64,000 bases of DNA from Thunnus maccoyii (taxonomy: Eukaryota > Chordata > Actinopteri > Scombriformes > Scombridae). Of the stretch, positions 1-15,000 are shown piece by piece. The notes under the pieces were generated by a model. The model had not been told where the DNA came from and made no database searches. It was given only the letters and a program-made list of their open reading frames with translations. Numbering within the stretch: the stretch's first letter is position 1; every line of letters begins with the position of its first letter. Where the stretch lies: positions 22,182,501 to 22,246,500 of the forward strand of contig NC_056538.1 in assembly GCF_910596095.1 (NCBI RefSeq), read 5' to 3'. The position numbers and the translations under genes were made by a program.

Positions 1-164
1 CGTGGTGTAATTTATATCCTGGCAAAGGAAGGCAAGTTAACACTTAAGATAAAACATTATACAAGCTCTTACATAAGATTAATCTTCTAGAGTTACAGCT
101 GCTACAGTACTGCAGTGCCAGGCAGAAATGAGGGTATGTATGTGAGAGAGATGCTGGGTGTCAC

Positions 165-1706
165 CTGGTACAAGGCCATGCTGAGGGTGCTGATGAAGCT
201 CCCATTGTTGTCCTTCAAAGCAATGGAGGAGGATGACCTGCAAAAGAGGAAAGAAAAGCGATCATGCATGTGAAGTATTAGAAATTCTACAATTCTTCCT
301 TTCAACCTTGGTATCATTGTATGTTTTCACTTACACATCCACCTGGGTGTTGTTGATGAGATACTCCAGTGGGTAGGCACATGAATAGTAATACTTGAGC
401 TCTGCATTGTAGGTGATGGTCCCGATGGTGGGGTCGAAAGATCGGACCACTCCGCTGACATTGACGGTCTGGATGTTGGAGAAGTCTGAGAATATTCCCG
501 TCCCTGGTGCGCTCGTTGTCTGAGAAATTATTTAGTGGAAACATGATTTTTTTAAGAAATAGTTAAAAATAAATGTTGGCTAACGTCTGTGGCGCAGCAG
601 GCAGCAGTGATGAAATCGCAGCAAGAAAATGGAATAACTCTCCTCAGAAAAGGAAGCTTGTGTGATTGCATGTGACTGAATTAATGAGCAGACTGATTGA
701 CCTCATGTATGTTTGGCTGAAATCCACTTATGACTTTCCACCTAGTGAGTGCTCTCTTTTTAACCTTTTGCTTACCTGAACCTGAACACATAACTCAAAT
801 TCTCTTTTAGTTTTCCAAATCTTCTCTAACTCTCTCCTCAGCCAAGGTTAACATGCATCATCATCATCATCATCATCATCATCCATCATGACTTGAAATC
901 AGGAAACAACACTGATGCAATACTCACCAAGAAGTTACTCCCACAGGCGTTTCCTTCTGTGATGGGGAAGCTGAATCTCACCACAGGAGGCGCCACAGAG
1001 GTGTCCAGCTTCCCCTGACAGTCCACATTGTCCCGGATACGGTTGAGGATCAGTAAACTCGCGTTGTATCCGGTGTAGATGGCCGGACAGATTTGAATAG
1101 CCAGGTCGATGGCAGATGTGCCACACACCACTGCGATATCAGTGTATTCTGATGGTGATATTGAAAGATAATAATAGGATTTTTACTAATTTTAATAGAA
1201 TTGAACTAATTTAAACTCAGATGGAGGAATTGTGTGAAAAATTTTATGAAAAAATATGGTGCATACATGGACAGAAACGCCTGTAATTAACATTTTAAAA
1301 TACATTTAAAAATTCCAACATTTTATCTGAAAACAAAATAAAAGATCTCGACCACCTTGATGAATAAAATCATAAATATTTAGTTAATCATACCTGTTTC
1401 AACCTCATTCTGATGTAAACACATATTTACCAATGCAATTAACATACTTTCAGTTGTGGTGATTCAATGTGAAGCAAAACTAAAATCAATACAGCCCCCT
1501 CAAAGGTCTACACCTGAACTAAAATCAATATGACCCTTAGGTCAAAACAAAAGCATGAGATTGAAGGTCATGATCGTCTTACTTGGTCGTCTGGCAAAAG
1601 CTTCGCACTCAGATAGGCTGAGGGCCTCTCGGCCCGCAATACACAGGGAAGTCAGAATGAGGAAGCTGAATAAAGCCATCTCACTGCTCTGCCCTCTGTG
1701 GAAAAG
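165..1706 (-). CDS. ZPLD1-like ZP-domain protein, tandem paralogue (5' part only)
   Basis: This is the N-terminal half of a ZP-domain protein; the rest lies left of the window. Exons in transcript order are 1706-1583 (ATG at 1679), 1148-928, 519-335 and 237-165. All have GT/AG borders and matching phases (1, 0, 2, 0). Exon 1 encodes a signal peptide (MALFSFLILTSLCIAG). Later exons give the ZP-N module with cysteines in CGTSAIDLAIQICP, NACGSNF and YYYSCAYPLEYLINNTQ, then the KDNNGSFISTLSMALY segment. Internal exon lengths are 221, 185 and 73 nt, against 221, 182 and 73 in the neighbouring complete gene, so the two are tandem duplicates. ZPLD1 (cupulin) is a matrix component of the inner-ear cupula; whether this paralogue acts there is inference. 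The missing 3' part should hold ZP-C, a cleavage site and the membrane anchor. No premature stop is seen. Confidence 0.85.
856..887. repeat. (CAT)n microsatellite
   Basis: About ten CAT/ATC triplets lie in the intron between the third and fourth exons of the ZPLD1-like paralogue. Confidence 0.9.
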
Positions 1707-1837
1707 CTGAGGCAAACACACAGATGTCAAATCCAGCACAATTCAGATGAAAATAAATCCACTGAGGCCCAATTTGGACATATAATCCAATGCTGTCAGT
1801 CAAGGAAACTTTGTTGGTATCTAAACCTGGATCTTAC

Positions 1838-1860
1838 CTCCTCAATCTCTTTGCTGGTTT
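1838..1860 (-). other. Likely 5' non-coding exon of the ZPLD1-like paralogue
   Basis: On the minus strand a short purine-rich tract ends in GAG followed by a strong donor (gtaagat, from 1837). It lies about 130 nt upstream of the acceptor at 1707. It starts about 30 nt downstream of a TATA-like sequence, which places the transcription start near 1855-1860. The exon would be only about 20 nt long and entirely untranslated. The exact cap site cannot be read from sequence alone. Confidence 0.5.
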
Positions 1861-1880
1861 AGGATCAGAGAGCAGTTGGC

Positions 1881-1890
1881 TCTATATATG
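1881..1890 (-). promoter_or_regulatory. TATA box of the ZPLD1-like paralogue
   Basis: The minus strand reads ccatatatagag. It lies about 30 nt upstream of the inferred cap site and the short 5' exon. A TATA promoter fits a tissue-restricted gene better than a housekeeping one. This contrasts with the GC-rich promoter of picalm. Confidence 0.5.
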
Positions 1891-4477
1891 GTGAACATGA
1901 CCGCCGTGTGGTCACAACACTGTTTTGGGATTGGATGGAAACAAGGTCAATGCCACTTTGGTGGGGCTGCTTCAGTTTGCATGAAACAATTCACTTTTTG
2001 TGGCTGAGGTGCTGTGGCCCTTTCCTGGAGGCAAATGATGAAACCCAACACAGCCCCTTCAAAGTTACATGCTTAAACAATACCCATAAGGCTTTGTGAC
2101 TTTGTGCATGAAATAAAGCCTCTTTACCTACTAATATGAAACTTAATAAAGTAAGGGAATGTATAGTTTCTATCCAACTGGGGCCTCACATACAATACAG
2201 AAAAGAAGGTCTGTTGTCTTCTGAGGTGTTTGGTGGTTTTATGTGATGTGGATGACCCTTAATTTGACAAATTAGTGCAAAAATATCTTTTATATGACTT
2301 TTTAATGCTCATAATTTAGTGACATGTTATCATCTAGAACATATTAGACTGACTTGCATTTTTCATCTTCATGCCTTGTGAAAATCTTAATTCTGAAGAA
2401 TGTATTGCACATGATTTGCATCAGAATATTTGTATTTCTGCTTGTGATTCAAAGCACAATTTTCCGCATGTTTAGAGCATCATTTCATATTTTGATCATG
2501 CTGAGATTTAGCTGCAAAAAAATGAGTGAAGGATAGTTAGTAACCTGATCTTGTCAGGTGAGCCACCTGGGAAGGGAGCGCTCTGATCAGGGTCAAGTTG
2601 GCGGATGGGTGTCTCCGTCAATCTTTTGTCAAATGTATGAAACCACACTGTCAAATGCAGGACACATTATTATTGTCATGACGTGTGCACTTAAACATGC
2701 TTAGAGTCCTTTCTTCCCACTCACCCACTCACACTCTCCAATATATTCCTCAGGTCTTTAGAAAAAGAAGTTTTCTTTTGGCTTGACTCAGCTGAACTTG
2801 GTTTCAACATTCAAACCAAATCTCAGCTTCATTTCCATTTAGGGAGGAAAGTTTAATCAATTATCACTGATATTAAACTGAGAGGGAGGATGGTAGCATT
2901 TATTCCTCTCATTTCAGTTATCAGTGGTCATTGTGCACACTGAATATATCACAAAATGGATGTTGAAATAAGGGATTAGAGTGATAAAGAGCAATGAATG
3001 CAGCAGAACCGTACGGGTCACAAAAACAGCCATGGAGTCAGACACGTGAGACGCAGCTGCAGTCAAACAGACATTTATATAGGTCATCAGAAAGAAAATC
3101 AATACGGCAAAAATTGAAAGATTAATTCTGGCAGTCTTCCAATGAGCTCTGGTACTGCCTGGTTTGTTCATTTTCCTGAAGATTGGGCACCCACAGAGGC
3201 CATGACATTTCGAAAACTTTCACACTTTTGTGCCTGTATAGTAAAGGAAAATAAGCAAACTTTACTGGTTGTAATCGGATAAATCATGCAGGGGATGGCA
3301 TTGAAAGAATTACAGTATTTATTACCTTTGTTCACAATAAAAATGTGTATCGTGTAGAAAAGCTAAATATGTCTATGTCAATGAAAGAACTCTCCAAAAG
3401 CCATATTGTACACACAAACATATTTATAAAAACATACAGTATATGTATGAATAATGCAAAGTTATAATTTAAAAAAATAGCTACATTTGCATATTCATTG
3501 CTTGAATCCACTTCTGTTGTCCTTCCGAAGAGCATTTGACAAAACACTCTCAACTCAAGGTCCTCTTACTCATTGACTCACTCCAGAATAAGCGGGTACA
3601 GTAAGTGGACTATTTTTGTTGAAATTGTTGTGTCATCTGATCCAGATTGTTACTTATTTAAAGGGATAAATAGATTGATATTGAAAATTGATTTCTTGCA
3701 GAGAGTTGGATGATCAATACAACTGTCAATACTACTATGCTTGCACAGTAAATATCGAGCAGCTTGTTAGCTTAGCTTAGCATAAAGACTGGAAGCAGAG
3801 GGAAACAGCTAGCCTGACTCAAGCAAAATATGCCTATAAAGCTCACTAATTAATACATTACAAACTCCCCTTACACTTTGTTTTTTTAATGGAATAAACA
3901 AAGACAGTGTATCTCCCAAAATATTGAACTATTCCCTTAAAAATTATACTTTTATAACTCTTTACTTTTAAGTATTTTATAGCCTGACAAGAAATCTGCA
4001 CCTGTCTACTTTCCAAACACATTTTTTAAACTGGAAAAGGCAACAAAGAGCTCGAAACTAAATTTAAACATACAAAAATAAATGCACAAAACTTATTTAA
4101 AAACAGTGTATGATGCTTATTTGTTCATTTTAATATTGTACAGGGTTAAAATGCTGCTTCAAAGTCAATATTTTGACAATAAAACAAAAGAAAAAACAAA
4201 GTTGTGCACCTTTTTATGATAATTGTTCATATTTTGGTTTAAATTTGTAAAAAATAAGATAACATTTGCTAAAATAAGTCAATGTCATTAAACACAACAG
4301 TTGCAAAGCTTCTGTAAACATTGTAACTGACCAAACATTAGATGGCAATGAGGGACAAGAATAATGAGGTATTGAAGGCAATAAACACACAACACCTAAC
4401 ACAATACAATACAAATTTAATAATGTGTTTAAGTTTGTGTATCCAACATAGAGATTGCATTGCATAGAGATGTGTAT
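1891..4477. other. Spacer between the two ZPLD1-type genes
   Basis: This stretch is AT-rich and has no coding exon I can support; its open frames are short and lack family resemblance. Its right half should hold the 3' UTR of the minus-strand zpld1-like gene ending at 4,478. An ATTAAA-type signal on the minus strand near 4,126-4,131 is one candidate poly(A) signal. A dispersed repeat occupies 3,655-3,942. Confidence 0.6.
3655..3942. repeat. Foldback repeat, 'gttagcttagctta' family, copy 1
   Basis: It is bounded by short inverted ends (taaagggata on the left, attcccttaa on the right). It carries the family core 'gttagcttagcttagcat' followed by 'aaagactggaagcagaggga' and 'aaagctcactaatta'. The same core recurs near 5,130, 8,715 and 32,850. 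It is a non-autonomous element with no coding capacity. Confidence 0.75.
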
Positions 4478-9839
<5,362 letters not shown>

Positions 9840-9872
9840 TTCAGCGCCTGAGAGAGTTTTGCCCACTGTCAT

Positions 9873-10879
9873 CTTCAGAAGGTCAGCATTGCATTAACCA
9901 CATTCCTCAGTTACGTGTTCAAAAACAGCACTTATCTCAAAATTAGATGTTTGAAAACAATGCTCCCCTGCCTCGCCTGTTTCCTCGACAACTGCACACT
10001 CTGACCTCTATCAAAGTAGTACAACCTTCTTTCCCCGGGTCCTCTAATCCTTCTTATCCAGCTCCCTCTGCCCCCTTTTACTTCACTCACTCATGTTGGC
10101 CCAAACCCTCTATTTCCCAACCCCTTTTAAAGTGAGGTCACAACTCTTTCCAGCTCAATTCATCCTCTTTCTCTACCTCCACTTCTATTTTTTTCTACAC
10201 GTTTACCTGTTTCCTGCTTTATTCAAAGTCATTGATTGGAACCCCTCTTACTGTGGTGTGTGACGAAAGAAGAGTTGAACAATGTGAGATGTAGTTTTGG
10301 TAGCATCAAGGACTAAAACTAAACAGAACATCAGCCTTATGTGTATCTGTTGTGTGTGTGCAGATATGAAAGATAGAGAGATTTATTATCCAAACACTTC
10401 AACAATAGTGCAGAACATGGGAAACTCCGTCAGATCTGAATGGCCTGGACAAATCTTTTGACGGCGCCCAGAAACCTGAGCGTACTCGGAGGGTTCCCAC
10501 TCGTCTCTCCTCAGTCTGATCTCTGTCTGTCAGCTCACACAAACAGTGGGTCTCAGCAGGGGGGGGACCAGCCCGGGAATTAAGCTGTCATCGGCTGCTG
10601 CTGCGGCCCACATTCACATGAACATAAAAGTCAACTCACGGTCTGATGCAGGGCTGTGTGTAGATAATTGTGATGCACAAGGCATCACTTAGAGTAAAGG
10701 CTCTCCGCGGCGCACACAGCATGGCATATTCAGTGTCGCAGAAGGCAAAAGTGGAATCTTGAGATTGTTTTACCCTTTCTCACTCTGCCTTGAGATAACC
10801 TGCTCACTTTTGCTTTTACTGCAGTCCGTCTAACAAAAACAGGAGAGAATCTGTCTTCTTCCTCTACAGATTTTAGATT
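9873..10879. other. Upstream region of zpld1
   Basis: No coding exon is supported here. The 5' non-coding exon and promoter of the minus-strand zpld1 gene should lie here or further right, because the first coding exon begins at a splice acceptor (ctctctcag, ending at 9848). A relatively GC-rich patch at about 10,430-10,760 stands out against the AT-rich surroundings and is a possible promoter or enhancer. I could not fix a donor or a cap site. Confidence 0.4.
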
Positions 10880-11810
10880 CTTTTATTTTAAAACTATTTT
10901 ATACAAAGTTAAACTGCTATTTGGAGGATAAAAATTATACATATCATACATGTTCCACCTCTCATATAATTTATATTATAAAATGTCCTTGTGGGTTAGC
11001 CTATGTTGGTAAGACATCATGTTCATTAAAACAGAGAATAAGTGACCACAAGGGCTCCATAAGGAGAACTGATACAGATTACCCAATAGCAGTACATTTC
11101 AATGACTTCAAATATGACATTTCATCTTTCAAGTTCCAGGGTATTGAAAAGGTGACTCTGCAGTGATAACATTGATGAAATTCTTAATAGAAGACAAGTA
11201 TACTGGATATTTAATTTGCAAACTTTATCCCCTAATGGACTGAATGATGAGATTTCATGGCATGTTATGCTTTAAGGAGCTTTGGGATCAAATAGTCCTA
11301 TTTATGGTGCACTTAAGATACAAGTATTTCATATGATTGCACAACTTTGAATGACTTATGAAAGCTGCAAGGCCGATGTTTTCATTCATTAAATATGCAA
11401 TTTCTGTAAATAGTCTTGCAGTGTCGTGGTATGTATCATGGTGACTCACTTGTCTCTGTTTTTCTTTTCTTTTTCTTATGTGTGGACTATAATGAGACAG
11501 ATTTTACTCATGTCACTGTCAATTACTGAGAGACATTCCCAAAGGAGAATAATTGTCCCACACCTGTGCACACAGAATGGGCGTGGCACTATATACTTAA
11601 GATCATTGTCGTTAGAATCATTTAAAATACTCTTGACGAAGATCCAGAGGGACCGAAATGTTACTATAATCCATAGATTGTGATGCTGAGCAAGAGCTGT
11701 TTGCGGGATCTTCGTTTCTTAAGACTGAAGTGATACTTTCCAACACACCTGCATGAGATAGCTGTATGTGTGAACATCTCCTGTGAAAAAGTTGAAATAG
11801 CTGTTGCAGC
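10880..11810 (+). mobile_element. Penelope-like element, upstream truncated copy (endonuclease plus terminal repeat)
   Basis: An open frame at 10,921-11,166 encodes the GIY-YIG endonuclease end of a Penelope-like element (PLE). Visible are HIIYIIKCPCGLAYVGKTS and a following KQRISDHKGSIRR. It is followed by a segment of about 540 nt (11,270-11,810) that recurs at 14,515-15,000. Shared words include 'aaggagctttgggatcaaat', 'ctgtcaattactgagagaca' and 'attgtgatgctgagca'. The truncated copy directly upstream of a longer one fits the partial tandem arrangement typical of PLEs. The coding part lacks everything before the endonuclease. Confidence 0.8.
11270..11810 (+). repeat. PLE terminal repeat, upstream copy
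   Basis: It matches 14,515-15,000 at high identity over most of its length, including 'cacacctgtgcacacagaat' and a ribozyme-like stretch. The two repeats flank the decayed RT region, as the pseudo-LTRs of Penelope elements do. Confidence 0.75.
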
Positions 11811-12899
11811 TATTCTGCACTCCAAAATCTTGCAAGCAAACACTACCCAAGATAAGTGAATGGAGACACAAGAAATCAACTCTCTAACCACGAACTGTGC
11901 AAATATTCATTCATTCACCCAAGAAGACGCCAAGAGAATTCTGTTCCCCCCCTCCCCTAGTCTTACCAAGGGCAACCCAGTCTCCACAAACAAACTGAAG
12001 GTTCAATTTTAGATACGCAAAGAAAAAGAGATGCATCTACAACTACATAGTACAACTCTCAGTTAATACTGGCGCAACAAGCACATTCTCGGGGGGTTAA
12101 GGATCCAAAAAGAACCTACTATAGGCAAGAACTGGAAGACATTCATACAGAGATAGGGTGAAGTCCTAAACAAATGTTCATTTGATCTGATGCTACTGAT
12201 CATTGAACAAGTGTTATCAGAAATGAAAGAGGTTGAATCAATGATAAAAGAACATGAAGAGAAAATGAGACGGGAAAGAGAAATGAGGTCCTGACTTCAC
12301 AGACATAGATAAATCCATCAAACAGTCTGTGGCTTAGTGTAAGGACCTACTACAAGCTAAAAAGATCTAAAAGTATAAAAGGGATACAAAAGATTATTCA
12401 CAAAACAGAGCGTACCACTGGGATGGTCATAAAAAAGATGTGTGTTAACCCCAGAAGAGTGCCGCACTGTATCCAGATGACTCCGCTACAGGAAGTGAGT
12501 ATCAAAGTGACAGTGACCTCAGCTGCCAATATGGTCAAACGCATTTTTTAGCTCAGAGGGGCAGGGGCATCCCTTGAAACCGATGAAACGCTGCAGATGG
12601 GGAAAACGGTCCAACAAGAGACGGTGGCCACAGACCCATGATGTGCAACTACAGCAGGAGGATCCGACAAGCCACCTCTCCAAAAAAAATTGACTGACAT
12701 ACACATCTCTGTTCTGTCAAAAGGTCTTTCATTTGACCTACTACTGGAGACAGACAATTTGATGCAAGAGTGGATGTATTCAAGTTTTTCTGAATAACTA
12801 ATCTCAAAAAGATATACTCACAAATCTGCAGGTCAGAAATGACCCCTCTCTCATGACACTAGTACACATTTTAAACCAAAGAGCATCTTTTGTCCATTA

Positions 12900-14310
12900 G
12901 TGAAGAATTCTTCTATAAATACTGCAGGCTTGTTGAACAAAAAGGTGTCGGAATATGGTAAATCGAGGCCTCAACTGCAAAAAAAAAAAAAAAACATGTC
13001 CAGAGAAAAAGAGAAAGCATTGGAAGATTCGGTGAAAGATTCTATTATAGTCTTAAAACCGTCAGACAAGGGGGGATCTGCAGTAGTTTAGGACTATGAC
13101 AAATACAAGGAAGAAATTATGAGACAAATCAGCAATGGGAAATTCTGCAGAAAACTCAGTGGAGACCCTACACCAAGTAGGGATTGTTGAGAATTCCCAT
13201 CAGAATAAAATGATGTTTCTAACCAAGATGTATGCATCCCATACACCCTGTCCTACACACCCTGCCCAAAGTTCATAAGCCTAAAACTCACCAGAATGAC
13301 TATCCAGGTAGACCAGTGGTAGCTGGGATTGGTTCACTACTAGAACCACTCTCAAACTTTGTGGATTATTTTGTCAAGCCATATGTGCAATCACTACCAT
13401 CTTACATTAGAGATTCTATAGACTTCATTAATAAGATCTCAGAGATTACGAATGTGAGTGAAAACTGTATTTTGGTAACTCTTGATGTAGAGAGTAGGGA
13501 TGTGCAGAGAGCCCAGTATGTGTCTTTGTATCTATATTTGTTGAGGCTGCAAAGTTATTTTGTATTGTATTTGAATAAAAGTGGAAATAGGCGTAAAAAT
13601 CCAGTCTTTATTATGCTTTTAATTTTAGGATATTGAAGTGTTAAAATAAGTGTTTATGAATAAACTATCTTACGAAGCAGGCGACTACGCTGACTACTGA
13701 GCTAAACTGAATGTATCACCAATGCACAGACAGACCTCTACTTATTTATACACCCATAACACCGAGAAAGTTCAGCAACGTGTAACGTGTAGAGAAGAAC
13801 TTCAAAGGCATATTCGGGCACACACCTAGTAGAAAGTCTTTACATAAGCATTCCTCACAAGGGGATCCCCCACAGAAAAAGAAATACTCCATCATGTTTA
13901 GTACAACCTTTACCCCCCACTGCCATAGGCTGGGCTCTATTATTAAAAAATATTGGCACATATTATCATCGGACCCAGCAATGTCCATGGATTTGAAAGA
14001 ACCACCATTCATAGTCCATCAAAGAGGACGTAAACTCAGAGATAGCTTTGTACATGCTAATGTAAAATCAGTGAAAAAGAGTACACAGGCCTTGTTAAAA
14101 CCTCTTCCAAATGGGTGCTACAAATGCAGAGGGTGTGCTCAATGTAATAACATGATCAAATTGAACTGCTTTAGTCATCCTCATAAGGGGAAATGTATTT
14201 TATCAATGATATCATCACATGCTCCACTTCTCATGTAATTTATATGATCAAATGTCCTTGTGGATCAGCCTCTGTTGGCAAGACACCACATACATTAAAA
14301 CAGAATAAGC
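12900..14310 (+). pseudogene. Fragmented PLE reverse transcriptase-endonuclease gene
   Basis: Open pieces at 12,900-13,091, 13,232-13,636 and 13,894-14,238 lie in different frames or are separated by stops. Together they trace a PLE polyprotein from the RT N-terminus through the linker to the GIY-YIG domain. Between LVTLDVES and the linker the frame passes into unrelated AT-rich sequence, so the RT fingers and palm are lost. No active product is possible. Confidence 0.75.
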
Positions 14311-14514
14311 AGAAATGACAGAGATTACCCAATGGCAGTACATCTCAATGACCTCAAACGTCTCATCATTCAGGTTCCAGGGCATTGAAAAGGTGACTCT
14401 GCCAGAGAGAGGTGGTGATGAAATTCTTAATAGAAGAGAAGTATACTGGATATTTAACTTGCAAACTTTATCCCCCAAAAGGACAGAATGATGAGATTTC
14501 ATGGCATGTTATTC

Positions 14515-15000
14515 TTTAAGGAGCTTTGGGATCAAATAGTCCTATTTATGGTGCACTCAAGATACAAGTATTTCATATGATTGCACAACTTTGAATGACT
14601 TATGTAAGCTGCGAGGCTGTTTTCATTCATTAGATATGCAGTTTCTGTAAATATTCTTGTAAGTAGACATAAGTATGTGTCGTGGTGTCTTACTTGTTTC
14701 TGTTTTCTTTTCTTTTTCTCATGTGTGGACTATAATGCGACAGATTGTGCACATGTCACTGTCAATTACTGAGAGACACTCTCACAGGAGAATTATTGTC
14801 CCACACCTGTGCACACAGAATGGGCGGAGCATTATCTACTTAAGATCATTGTTGTCAGAATTGTTTAAAATACTCTTGTCAGAGTCCAGAGGGACCGAAA
14901 CGTTAGTATGATCAATAAATTGTGATGCTGAGCACTCTCCAACGCACCTATCTCTGAGGTAGTTTGATGTGCGAACATCTCCTTTGAGAAAACTTTCCTC
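14515..15000 (+). repeat. PLE terminal repeat, downstream copy
   Basis: This is the partner of 11,270-11,810. After 'attgtgatgctgagcac' both copies continue with related 'ccaac(a/g)cacct' and 'gaacatctcct' words. Similarity is lost near 15,000, which marks the likely right end of the insertion. Confidence 0.75.

Larger units (their letters stand above)
11811..15000 (+). mobile_element. Penelope-like retroelement, decayed internal copy with 3' terminal repeat
   Basis: This is a broken PLE open frame on the plus strand with several stops and frameshifts. Recognisable pieces in order are: an N-terminal region near 12,420-12,900 (SVLSKGLSFD-like); KPSDKGGSAVV near 13,056-13,090; the reverse transcriptase start with LPKVHKPKT and RPVVAGIGSLLEPLSNFVDY at about 13,255-13,370; LVTLDVES ending near 13,497. 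A linker follows at 13,894-14,238 (HRLGSIIKKYWHILSSDP, and a CYKCRGCAQC cysteine cluster). A frameshifted GIY-YIG endonuclease (KCPCGSASVGKT) lies near 14,235-14,310. The RT palm with its catalytic aspartates is missing between 13,497 and about 13,860. The copy is therefore dead. Confidence 0.8.

Noticed and set aside
9848-9872. Upstream in-frame ATG at 9872 as the zpld1 start
   Set aside because: A good splice acceptor lies between it and the ATG at 9839, and the shorter start gives a normal signal peptide directly.
9947-10135. Pro/Ser-rich 62-codon open frame upstream of zpld1
   Set aside because: Pyrimidine-rich sequence without splice sites, domain or conservation clues.
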